This document shows, in pieces, positions 31,001 through 38,817 of a DNA stretch of 64,000 nt. The notes under the pieces are model-generated. The model was not told where the DNA came from and searched no databases. It was given only the letters and a program-made list of their open reading frames with translations. The position numbers and the translations under genes are program-made. The DNA is from JAGWAJ01 sp026707615. Lineage in GTDB: Bacteria > Acidobacteriota > Vicinamibacteria > Vicinamibacterales > UBA8438. Location: assembly GCA_965207595.1 (NCBI GenBank), contig CBDBMW010000011.1, positions 310,001 through 374,000 of the forward strand, given 5' to 3'. Position 1 is the stretch's first letter; every line of letters begins with the position of its first letter.

Positions 31001-33175
31001 ATGCTCCTACCGAACGACCTCCACCGCCTGCCGGCGGCAACGGCCCTGCTGGGCGTAGCCGGCGGTCTCTTCGGCGCGGCCGCCTTCGCGGCTGCCCAGC
31101 CCGCGCCGAGCGGTGTCCATACCGCTCGTCAGGCCGAGAGCGGCCGTGCCGCCTACACGCGGAGTTGCGCCATCTGTCACCGGACCGATCTGCGGGGCAA
31201 CTTCGAGGCGCCGCCGCTGGCCGGGCCGAACTTCCTGAGCTTCTGGGGCGACCGCACGCCGCGAGAGCTCGTCGAACGCATCCGCGACACGATGCCCCCC
31301 GACCGGCCGGGCCGCCTCGGGGACGAGACCTATCTCCACATCGTCGCGTACCTGCTCGGGGCGAACGGCGCGCCGGCCGGGGACCAGGCGCTGACGGTTG
31401 CCACGCCCGTTTCGATCGGCGACGTGGCGACGGGAGGAACCGGCTCCGCACCGGCGATAACGGCAGCGGCCCAGGGCCGGGCGCGGAGGCCCGACACGCG
31501 CACGGCGGCGGCCGCCGTGCCGGGGGGCGTGACGGTCGCGGGCGAGGTGGAGAGCTACACGCCGGTCACCGACGAGATGTTGCGGCATCCGGACCCGGGC
31601 GACTGGCTGATGGTGCGGCGGAACTACGAGGCCTGGAGCCACAGCCCCCTCGACGCGATCACCCGGGACAACGTCGGCGAGCTCGAGCTGCAGTGGATGT
31701 GGGCCATGAACGAGGGCGGACGGAACGCGCCCTCGCCGATCGCGCACGGCGGCGTGCTCTACTTCGCCGGCTTCGGCCCGGTGGTGCAGGCGCTCGATGC
31801 GCGCACCGGCGACCTGATCTGGGAGCACGAGGTGGGCGTCGAGGCGGGCCAGCTCGCCAGCTCGAGCCGCAACCTCGCGATCTACGAGGACAAGCTCTTC
31901 CTCGCCACCGCCGACGCGCGGCTGGTCGCGCTCGACGCGCGCACCGGCGCCGAGGTCTGGACGACCCGCATCGCCGACGACGCCCAGGGCTTCCGCAACA
32001 CGAGCGGGCCGGTCATTGCCGGCGGCACGGTCGTGCAGGGGCTCGGCGGCTGCGGGCAGTTCACCCGCGAGGGCTGCTTCATCAGCGGCTACGACGCCGC
32101 GACGGGCGGGCGGCTCTGGCGGTTCAACACCGTGGCCCGCGCCGACGAGCCCGGGGGCAACACCTGGGCCGACCTGCCGGACTACCTGCGCGGGGGCGGC
32201 GAGACGTGGATCACCGGCAGCTACGACCCCGGCCTCGACCTCGTCTACTTCGGCGTGGCCCAGGCGAAGCCGTGGGTCGCGGTCAGCCGGGGCATGACCG
32301 TCCACGACCCGGCTCTTTACACCAGCTCGACGGTCGCCCTGCGGCCGGGGGACGGCCACCTCGCCTGGCACTTCCAGCACGTCCCCGGCGAGAGCCTCGA
32401 CCTCGACGAGGTCTTCGAGCGGGTGCTGGTCGACGTCGGCGGGCGGAAGGCCGTCTTCAGCGCCGGCAAGCACGGCATCCTCTGGAAGCTGGACCGGGAG
32501 ACCGGCGAGTTCCTCGGCCACAAGGAGACCGTCTTCCAGAACGTCTTCGACCACATCGACCCCGACACCGGCGCCGTCACCTACCGGCAGGACATCGTCG
32601 ACGCGCAGTTCGAGCAGCTCGTCCCCGCGTGCCCCAGCACCGCCGGCGGCAAGAACTGGCACCCCATGAGCTACCACCCAGGGTCGGGGCTGCTCATCCT
32701 CCCGCTCTCGCAGACCTGCATGGAGCTGTCGGCCCGCGAGGTCGCCCTCGAGCCCGGCTCGGGCGGGGTGGGGATGAGCGCGCGCCCCTTCTTCGAGATG
32801 CCCGACACCGAGGGCCGGCTCGGCAAGCTCGCCGCGTTCGACGCCGAGACCCTGGAGGAGGTCTGGAGCGTCGAGCAGCGGGCCCCGTTCCTCACCGGCG
32901 TGCTGTCGACGGCCGGCGACATCGCCTTCGCCGGCGACCTCGACCGGTGGTTCCGGGCGTTCGACGTGCGGACGGGCGAGGTGCTGTGGCAGGCCCGGCT
33001 GGGCACGTCGGTGCAGGGCTTCCCGATCTCCTTCGCGGTCGACGGCCGGCAGTACGTCGCGGTGTCGACCGGCCTCGGGGGCGGCAGCCCGAGGGCGGCC
33101 CCGCGCGCCCTGGCGCCCGACATCCACCACCCGCGGACCGGCAATGCCCTGTACGTGTTCGCCTTGCCGGAGTAG
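31001..33175 (+). CDS. Cytochrome c-PQQ dehydrogenase fusion (copy 2)
   Basis: A 724-residue quinohaemoprotein. Signal peptide (1-32), N-terminal cytochrome c with C56-A-I-C59-H60 and a probable distal Met in RDTMPPDRPG, an Ala/Thr linker (about 130-180), then a PQQ propeller: WLMVRRNYEAWSHSPLDAIT, VQALDARTGDLIWEHEVGV, LVALDARTGAEVWTTRIADD, ILWKLDRETGEFLGHKETVF and QGFPISFAVDGRQYVAVSTG. The cytochrome is at the N-terminus, whereas type II quinohaemoprotein alcohol dehydrogenases usually carry it at the C-terminus. It probably oxidises an alcohol or sugar and hands electrons to the fused haem. ATG 31001 follows AGGAGAGG. Confidence 0.9.
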   Translation: MLLPNDLHRLPAATALLGVAGGLFGAAAFAAAQPAPSGVHTARQAESGRAAYTRSCAICHRTDLRGNFEAPPLAGPNFLSFWGDRTPRELVERIRDTMPPDRPGRLGDETYLHIVAYLLGANGAPAGDQALTVATPVSIGDVATGGTGSAPAITAAAQGRARRPDTRTAAAAVPGGVTVAGEVESYTPVTDEMLRHPDPGDWLMVRRNYEAWSHSPLDAITRDNVGELELQWMWAMNEGGRNAPSPIAHGGVLYFAGFGPVVQALDARTGDLIWEHEVGVEAGQLASSSRNLAIYEDKLFLATADARLVALDARTGAEVWTTRIADDAQGFRNTSGPVIAGGTVVQGLGGCGQFTREGCFISGYDAATGGRLWRFNTVARADEPGGNTWADLPDYLRGGGETWITGSYDPGLDLVYFGVAQAKPWVAVSRGMTVHDPALYTSSTVALRPGDGHLAWHFQHVPGESLDLDEVFERVLVDVGGRKAVFSAGKHGILWKLDRETGEFLGHKETVFQNVFDHIDPDTGAVTYRQDIVDAQFEQLVPACPSTAGGKNWHPMSYHPGSGLLILPLSQTCMELSAREVALEPGSGGVGMSARPFFEMPDTEGRLGKLAAFDAETLEEVWSVEQRAPFLTGVLSTAGDIAFAGDLDRWFRAFDVRTGEVLWQARLGTSVQGFPISFAVDGRQYVAVSTGLGGGSPRAAPRALAPDIHHPRTGNALYVFALPE

Positions 33176-33285
33176 CCGATGAGTCTGCGGCGGCGGCGAG
33201 CCTCGCCGTCCTCTATCGCGCCGCCGGCGGACCGACGACACCGGCGGGCGGTGCAGGCGTCCGTTGCGGCGACCCATCGCCCGTC

Positions 33286-33762
33286 ATGACCATCGAGCCC
33301 TACGACGAGTCCAGGCTCGATGCCGTCGTCCGGCTGTCGCTGCGAGCCTGGGAACCCGTCTTCGAGTCCATCGAGAGGGCGATGGGCAGCGACATCTTTC
33401 GCGAGCAGCATCCGGACTGGCGCGTTACCCAACGGAGCGCGGTCGAGTCCGCCTGTTCGCAGGAAGGGTTCCACGTCTGGGTTGCATCCGAGGGCTCCCG
33501 GACCGTTGGATTCGTCGCCCTGCGACTCCACCCCGACGAGCGCATGGGCGAGATTCACATGATCGCGGTGGATCCCGACTGGCAGCGTCGTGGGATCGCG
33601 GCAGGGCTCACGCGGCACTCGCTTGCCTGGCTCAAGGCGGCCGGCATGACCACCGTGGTGGTGGATACCGGGGGAGACCCCGGGCATGCTCCCGCTCGCC
33701 ATACGTACGAGTCGGCGGGCTTCCGGCTGTTCCCCATTGCGCGGTACTTCAAGAAGCTGTGA
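33286..33762 (+). CDS. GNAT family N-acetyltransferase
   Basis: A 158-residue GNAT domain: acetyl-CoA-binding motif A appears as IHMIAVDPDWQRRGIAAGLTRHSL, preceded by the beta4 strand TVGFVALRLHPDE and followed by GMTTVVVDTGGDPGHAPARHTYESAGFRLFPIARYFKKL. The family transfers an acetyl group to an amine; the acceptor is unknown. ATG 33286 has only a weak ribosome site. It lies 110 bp after the PQQ gene and is not obviously linked to it. Confidence 0.87.
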   Translation: MTIEPYDESRLDAVVRLSLRAWEPVFESIERAMGSDIFREQHPDWRVTQRSAVESACSQEGFHVWVASEGSRTVGFVALRLHPDERMGEIHMIAVDPDWQRRGIAAGLTRHSLAWLKAAGMTTVVVDTGGDPGHAPARHTYESAGFRLFPIARYFKKL

Positions 33763-33994
33763 GTGCGGGCGCTGCCGTCCGTGGCTCGAGAATCCGAAGA
33801 CCCGCCTGCAGCATCGAGTCCGCGGAACGGTGAGCGCGCCCGGGCATCCGGAGCCGCTCGGCCTCGCTCGGTTGGTGGGTGCGCGCGTCGTAATCGGCTA
33901 CGGCTACAATGCAGGCAGCGAGCGCACACCACGGCATCGTGGCGCACCAGGCGGCGCCCCCCGGGCATCGCGTTGCGCGAAGGCAGGACGTGAC

Positions 33995-35458
33995 ATGGCG
34001 AGAGACCTCGATCGGCGCGAGTTCCTGGCGACGGGCGCGGCGGCGGCCGCGTTCGCGTTGAGCGGTTCCGCGTTCGCGCAGGCCGCCGATCCCACGACGC
34101 TGGGCATCGGCGGGGCCCAGCGGCTCATTCGCTCCGGCGCGCTGTCGCCGCCGGAGCTGGTGGAGGCCTACCTCGAGCGGATCGGCCGCATCGATCCGCG
34201 CCTCAATGCCTACGTCACCGTGACCGGCGAGCGCGCCGCGGCCCGGGCGCGGGAGCTCGAGGCGGAGCTCGCCGGCGGGCGGTGGCGCGGACCGCTGCAC
34301 GGGATTCCGATCGCGCTCAAGGACAACATCGACACGGCGGGGGTGCTGACGACCGCCGCGAGCGCCGTGTTCGCGGATCGCGTGCCGGACGAGGACGCCG
34401 AGGTCGTGACGCGGCTCGAGGAGGCCGGCGCCGTCATCATCGGCAAGCTCAACATGCACGAGTTCGCGTACGGCGCGACGTCGGCGTTCACGCATACCGG
34501 TCCCGTGCGCAACCCGTGGGATCCGGAGCGCACTCCCGGCGGGTCGTCGGGCGGATCGGGCGCGGCGGTCGCCGCGCGGCTGTGCGCCGGCGCGCTGGGG
34601 ACCGACACCGGGGGATCCGTGCGCATTCCGGCCGCCCACTGCGGCATCGTGGGTCTGAAGGCGACCTACGGCCTGGCGAGCATCCGCGGCATCATCCCGC
34701 TCAGCGTGTCGCTCGACCACGTGGGCCCGATGTGCCTGACCGTGGCCGATGCCGCGCTCCTGATGCAGGCGCTGGCCGGCTACGACCCGCGCGGCATCGC
34801 GAGCATCCGCGCGGACGTGCCCGACTACGCGAGCGCGCTCCGGCGCCGTACGTCGTCGCTGCGCCTGGGCGTGCCCCGCACGTACTACGAGGACATCGAC
34901 CCGCAAATCGGGGAGGCCGTCGAGCGGGCCCTGGGCGTGCTGAGCGGGATGACGGCGAACACGCGCGGCGTGGAGCTGCCCGAGCTGCCGGCGGGTCGTC
35001 CGGTCGGGGTCGAGGCGTACGCATATCACGCCGACCTCCTCGACGACCGGCGGGAGCTGTACGACCCGAGCACGCTGGCGCGCATCGAGCCCGGCGCCGA
35101 GGTGTCCGCGGTGGACTATGCCGAGGCGCTGTACCGGTTGAAGCTGGCGCGCAAGGCGATCGCCCGGGTGTTCGACGACGTCGACCTGCTCGTGACGCCG
35201 ACCTTGCCCGTACTGCCGATCGGGATCGAGGAGGCTCGTGAATCGCCCGCCGAGGCGACCGGGAGCCTGATTCGCAACACGGCGCCCTTCAACAGCTACG
35301 GGATTCCGGCCATTACGGTGCCCTGCGGATTCAGCCGGGAGGGGCTGCCCATCGGCTTGCAGATCGTTGGCCCCGCCCTGGGCGAGGTGGACGTGCTCGC
35401 CCTCGCGCACGCGTACGAGCAGGCGACGGAGTGGCACCTGCGCACGCCTTCCCTCTGA
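33995..35458 (+). CDS. Tat-exported amidase (amidase signature family)
   Basis: A 487-residue protein. The N-terminus DLDRREFLATGAAAAAFALS is a twin-arginine signal. The amidase signature Ser-cisSer-Lys triad is intact: Lys109 (IPIALKDNID), cis-Ser184 (PGGSSGGSGAAVAA) and nucleophile Ser208 (GTDTGGSVRIPA). The enzyme hydrolyses amide bonds. It resembles GatA in sequence, but export rules out the tRNA role. ATG 33995 has a short AGGA site. It precedes the secreted paralogue at 35553 by 94 bp in the same direction. Confidence 0.9.
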   Translation: MARDLDRREFLATGAAAAAFALSGSAFAQAADPTTLGIGGAQRLIRSGALSPPELVEAYLERIGRIDPRLNAYVTVTGERAAARARELEAELAGGRWRGPLHGIPIALKDNIDTAGVLTTAASAVFADRVPDEDAEVVTRLEEAGAVIIGKLNMHEFAYGATSAFTHTGPVRNPWDPERTPGGSSGGSGAAVAARLCAGALGTDTGGSVRIPAAHCGIVGLKATYGLASIRGIIPLSVSLDHVGPMCLTVADAALLMQALAGYDPRGIASIRADVPDYASALRRRTSSLRLGVPRTYYEDIDPQIGEAVERALGVLSGMTANTRGVELPELPAGRPVGVEAYAYHADLLDDRRELYDPSTLARIEPGAEVSAVDYAEALYRLKLARKAIARVFDDVDLLVTPTLPVLPIGIEEARESPAEATGSLIRNTAPFNSYGIPAITVPCGFSREGLPIGLQIVGPALGEVDVLALAHAYEQATEWHLRTPSL

Positions 35459-35552
35459 GCCGGCGATGGCGGCCGGAGTTGCGGCGCGCGCGGACCTGGG
35501 CCATGATCGGCCCGTTCCGGTCACCGACGACAGCCTCCCAGGGAGGGTTGAG

Positions 35553-36611
35553 ATGCACCATCGTCTCCGAGCGATTGCCATCGTCCTGGCCGTCGCGCTG
35601 CTGGCGGCCCCGGCCGCAGCACAGAGCCAGTCCGAGAGCGCTCCGGACGCGGATCCGGTGTGGGAGATGCCGCGCCTGCCCGGCGGCCAGCCGGACCTCC
35701 AGGGCTACTGGACCACCCAGACCTTCACGCCGATGGAGCGTCCCGAGTATCTGGGCGATCAGGAGTTCTACACCGAGGAGGAGTTCGCGCTGCTCCAGTC
35801 GCAGTTGACGGTCGACGGGGCGGACCCGCTGGCCCGCTTCGTCATCGAGATCGCCGACCCCGAGGAGCGCGCGCGGGTGCTCGACCAGACGCACCGCGAC
35901 GAGACCTACGTCCACTACGACAACGCCATCTGGCTCCGCACGCGGGTGCCGAAGGGGCTGTCGACCCGGCGGACGTCGCTCATCACCGACCCGCCGAACG
36001 GCCGGATCCCGCCGCGCAACGAGCAGGCCCGGGCGCGGGCGGACGAACGGCGGGCCGCGCGCGGCGACCGCGGACCCTTCGACGGCTACGAGCTCCGTCC
36101 GCACAGCGAGCGCTGCCTGCACTACCGCTACAACGCGCCGCCGCTGCAGCCACCCTCCTACAACGACATCCACCACATCCTGCAGACGCCGTCGCACGTG
36201 GTGATCTTCACCGAGCAGAGCACCAACGGCCCGCGCATCATCCCCCTCGACGGACGGCCGCCGATGTCGGACAGGATCCGCCAGTGGCCGGGCGACTCCC
36301 GCGCGCGCTGGGAGGGCGACACGCTGATCATCGAGAGCAGCCACTTCAACGACAAGGCCGCCTGGCAGGGCTCGAGCCGCCATCTCACGGTGGAGGAGCG
36401 CTTCACCCGCGTGGCCGACGATCGCATCCACTACACCTTCACCGTGGAGGACCCGGCCACCTGGGACCGGCCCTGGAGCGCCGAGGTGCCGATGATGACC
36501 ACCGAGGGGCCGATGTACGAGTACGCCTGCCACGAGGGCAATCACGACATCCGGCACATCCAGGAGGTCTACCGCAACCTCGAGCGGCAGGAGGCCGAGG
36601 CCGCCCGGTGA
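35553..36611 (+). CDS. Secreted protein of an unnamed paralogous family (copy 4)
   Basis: A 352-residue relative of the proteins at 1802, 2947 and 4056, located about 30 kb away on the other strand. Signal peptide (1-26, ending PAAAQ), then GGQPDLQGYWTTQTFTPMERP, SYNDIHHILQTPSHVVIFTE, NGPRIIPLDGRPP, GDSRARWEGDTLIIESSHF, TYTFTVEDPATWDRPWSAE-like strands and YEYACHEGNHDIR. It has an extra Glu/Arg-rich stretch at about 75-110 absent from the tandem copies. AGGGAGGG precedes ATG 35553. The distant copy shows the family is not merely a local tandem expansion. Function unknown. Confidence 0.82.
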   Translation: MHHRLRAIAIVLAVALLAAPAAAQSQSESAPDADPVWEMPRLPGGQPDLQGYWTTQTFTPMERPEYLGDQEFYTEEEFALLQSQLTVDGADPLARFVIEIADPEERARVLDQTHRDETYVHYDNAIWLRTRVPKGLSTRRTSLITDPPNGRIPPRNEQARARADERRAARGDRGPFDGYELRPHSERCLHYRYNAPPLQPPSYNDIHHILQTPSHVVIFTEQSTNGPRIIPLDGRPPMSDRIRQWPGDSRARWEGDTLIIESSHFNDKAAWQGSSRHLTVEERFTRVADDRIHYTFTVEDPATWDRPWSAEVPMMTTEGPMYEYACHEGNHDIRHIQEVYRNLERQEAEAAR

Positions 36612-36639
36612 CGGTGGCTGGCAGCGGCTACGCGAACCG

Positions 36640-36852
36640 CTAGCGCCGCCAACCCGTCGCAGGCTCCGGGTCGGCCCCAGCCCCACCGTCCCAGGAGCTC
36701 GCGCCGCGGAACTCCACTGCGTTGCGTTCTACGGCGCAAGCTCCTAGCGCCGCCAACCCGTCGCAGGCTCCGGGTCGGCCCCAGCCCCCACCGTCCTAGG
36801 AGCTCGCGCCGCGGAACTCCACTGCGTTGCGTTCTACGGCGCAAGCTCCTAG
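36640..36852. repeat. Two tandem copies of the CTAG-bounded 104-bp palindromic repeat
   Basis: Units start at CTAG 36640 and CTAG 36744, and the second ends at CTAG 36849-36852. Each has GCGCCGCCAACCCGTCGCAG, GGGTCGGCCCCAGCCCC, then the inverted arms AGGAGCTCGCGCCG and CGGCGCAAGCTCCT (13 of 14 paired) around a 25-bp loop. The copies differ at only a few positions. They lie 28 bp after the stop at 36611 and abut the insertion sequence. Confidence 0.9.
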
Positions 36853-38817
36853 ACCGAAGTTTCGGAGCGGATCGCGTGGAAGTTCTGTTTTCTCATATGG
36901 TTACGCGATTTCGGGTGGTTTCGGTACTGGCTACACGTTCGGCGTGACCCCCAAGAGCTCGAAACAACGCTGCTGGAACGGCGTCGGTTCCGTCTGCAAG
37001 GTGAAGGTGCTGCGGTCTCCGGTGACCTGCATGGTGTTGACGGCCAGCGTTCCCAGGTCCGTGAGCAGGGTCCGGAAGCTGTGCACCGGCAGGTCGTCGT
37101 CGGTGCGTTTGCGGCCGGCCTTGGCGAGGGCCGCGGGCGAGCGGCGCGCGGGGGCGACGATGGAAGCGCGCTGGCGTTCGGCGGCGGCCGGGTCGTGGTC
37201 GTCGAAGAGCAACGGCGCCAGGGCCCGGCGCATGTGCCACTCGACGTAGTAGGCCAGCATGCACAGCAGGACGTGGGCGCGCACGCGGTCCGCTCGTCGA
37301 TGGTGGAGCGGCCGCACCTTCAGGTCCACGGACTTGAGGCTGCGGAAAGCCCGCTCCACCTTCGACAGGTCCTTGTAGGCGCGGACCGTCTGCGCCGCGT
37401 CGAACTGCTCCGGCTCGACGTTGGAACGGACGATGTAGATCCCGTCGAGTTGCTGCTCGGCCGCGATCTGCTCCTCGTCCCGGCGAAAGATGAAGCTCTC
37501 GTCGGTGATGTCGGTCCGGAAGTGCTTGGCCATCTTGTAGCGGTTGAGCACCTTCCCGACGCGGATGCCGATGTCGGCCGCGCCGCGGAGCGGTTTGTTC
37601 TCGCGCCGGGTCGCGACCGCGATGGGCTCGAGGTCCTTCTCGGTGGCCGCGAGCAGCTCGAGGCGCTTGCGCTGCCGTTCGGCGGCCAGCAGCGGATTGC
37701 GGCACACGATGAGCCGCTCACCGGGGAACGCCTCGCTGGTGATCTCGGCCAGGTCCCGCTCGTCGAACAACGAGGGCGTCACCTCACCGGCGGTGACGAG
37801 CTTGCGGATGGTCGGTGCGCGCAGCGTGGTGATCCAGCGGAGTCCCTCGACGTCGGCGAGGTCCTCGCGGATGCGCGCCGCGGTCAGCATGCCGCGGTCG
37901 CCCACCAGCACCACGTGCTGGAGGCCGAACCGTTCCCGGATCTTCGTCACTTGGCTGGCGACGGTCGTCGGGTCGGTGGTCGAGCCCTCGAAGACCTCGA
38001 CGGCGACGGGACAGCCCTCGGCGGTGCACAGCAGGCCGAAGACGATCTGCAGGGTGCCCTTCTTGCGGTCGCGGCTGTAGCCGTGCTGGGCGAGCGGGCA
38101 GTGGGTGCCCTCCACGTAGCTGGAGGTCAGGTCGTAGAGCACCAGGGTGTGCTCCTGCAGGTGGCGCTTGGCGAGGCGCTCCTCGATGGCGGCCTGCCGG
38201 GGCTCGAGCCAGTCCATGGCGTCGTAGAGCTCATGCGGGTCGATGTCTCCGAGGTCAAGCATCTGGCCGAGGGTGGAGACGGAGCTTTCGGGAGCGAGGG
38301 CGCGGGCGGTGGCCAGCTTGGACTGGGCGTCGACGACCCGGTCGACGATGAGCGCGAGGACGAGGTCGCGGACGCGGCTGGTCTTGCGGTCGATGAGGGT
38401 GTGCAGTCCGAGCTGCTGGAGGGTGCCGAGGACGGCGGCGACGTGTCCGTGGGGCAGACTTCGGACACAGGTGAAGGCTTCCTGGGGGTTGACGAGCTTC
38501 TCGCCGCGGAGGGCGCGGCGGAGGGTTTCGATGGCGGCGGCGGGGAGCTTGGAGAGGTTGGCGAGGGTGCGCTTCATGACGCGCCCGTCTTTGCGGTAGG
38601 ACTCGCGGAGGAGGATGGCGGGCGGGGAGGAGCGATTGGGGACGCTCTCGATATACATGGTCACACATTATACCACGCGCAACCTTATATCTGTGGGTAT
38701 CCGCTGAGCCCATCCGACACCTTACATGGCTACACATCGAGCATCAAACCACGAGGAAACCGAGATAAACCCTTCAGAGGTAATCAGTTGCGGAGAATCG
38801 GCCGCTGAAACTTCCGC
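36853..38817 (-). mobile_element. IS1634-family insertion sequence
   Basis: The element is about 1965 bp and carries one transposase gene. The left end ACCGAAGTTTCGGAGCGG and the reverse complement of the right end, GCGGAAGTTTCAGCGG, are imperfect inverted repeats sharing GAAGTTTC. CTAG flanks both sides (36849-36852 and 38818-38821; CCTAG if one more base is counted), a likely target duplication. The left CTAG is the end of the palindromic repeat and the right one contains the stop codon of the TonB-receptor gene. Confidence 0.85.
36931..38658 (-). CDS. IS1634-family transposase (IS4 superfamily DDE)
   Basis: A 575-residue transposase, the usual length for IS1634. The N-terminal third has helical DNA-binding segments; the RNase H-like core shows LVLYDLTSSYVEGTHCPLAQ (first Asp), HVVLVGDRGMLTAARI (second Asp) and the C-terminal YKDLSKVERAFRSLKSVDLKVRP with the catalytic Glu of the Y-(2)-R-(3)-E-(6)-K signature region. 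The frame is intact, so the element may be active. ATG 38658 is preferred over GTG 38664; the promoter probably lies in the AT-richer 38659-38760 stretch. Confidence 0.92.
   Translation of the reverse strand: MYIESVPNRSSPPAILLRESYRKDGRVMKRTLANLSKLPAAAIETLRRALRGEKLVNPQEAFTCVRSLPHGHVAAVLGTLQQLGLHTLIDRKTSRVRDLVLALIVDRVVDAQSKLATARALAPESSVSTLGQMLDLGDIDPHELYDAMDWLEPRQAAIEERLAKRHLQEHTLVLYDLTSSYVEGTHCPLAQHGYSRDRKKGTLQIVFGLLCTAEGCPVAVEVFEGSTTDPTTVASQVTKIRERFGLQHVVLVGDRGMLTAARIREDLADVEGLRWITTLRAPTIRKLVTAGEVTPSLFDERDLAEITSEAFPGERLIVCRNPLLAAERQRKRLELLAATEKDLEPIAVATRRENKPLRGAADIGIRVGKVLNRYKMAKHFRTDITDESFIFRRDEEQIAAEQQLDGIYIVRSNVEPEQFDAAQTVRAYKDLSKVERAFRSLKSVDLKVRPLHHRRADRVRAHVLLCMLAYYVEWHMRRALAPLLFDDHDPAAAERQRASIVAPARRSPAALAKAGRKRTDDDLPVHSFRTLLTDLGTLAVNTMQVTGDRSTFTLQTEPTPFQQRCFELLGVTPNV

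Noticed and set aside
36853..38817. The insertion sequence disrupting the TonB receptor.
   Set aside because: The receptor frame is complete to FLVAWGFRF and its TAG; the element lies just beyond the stop.
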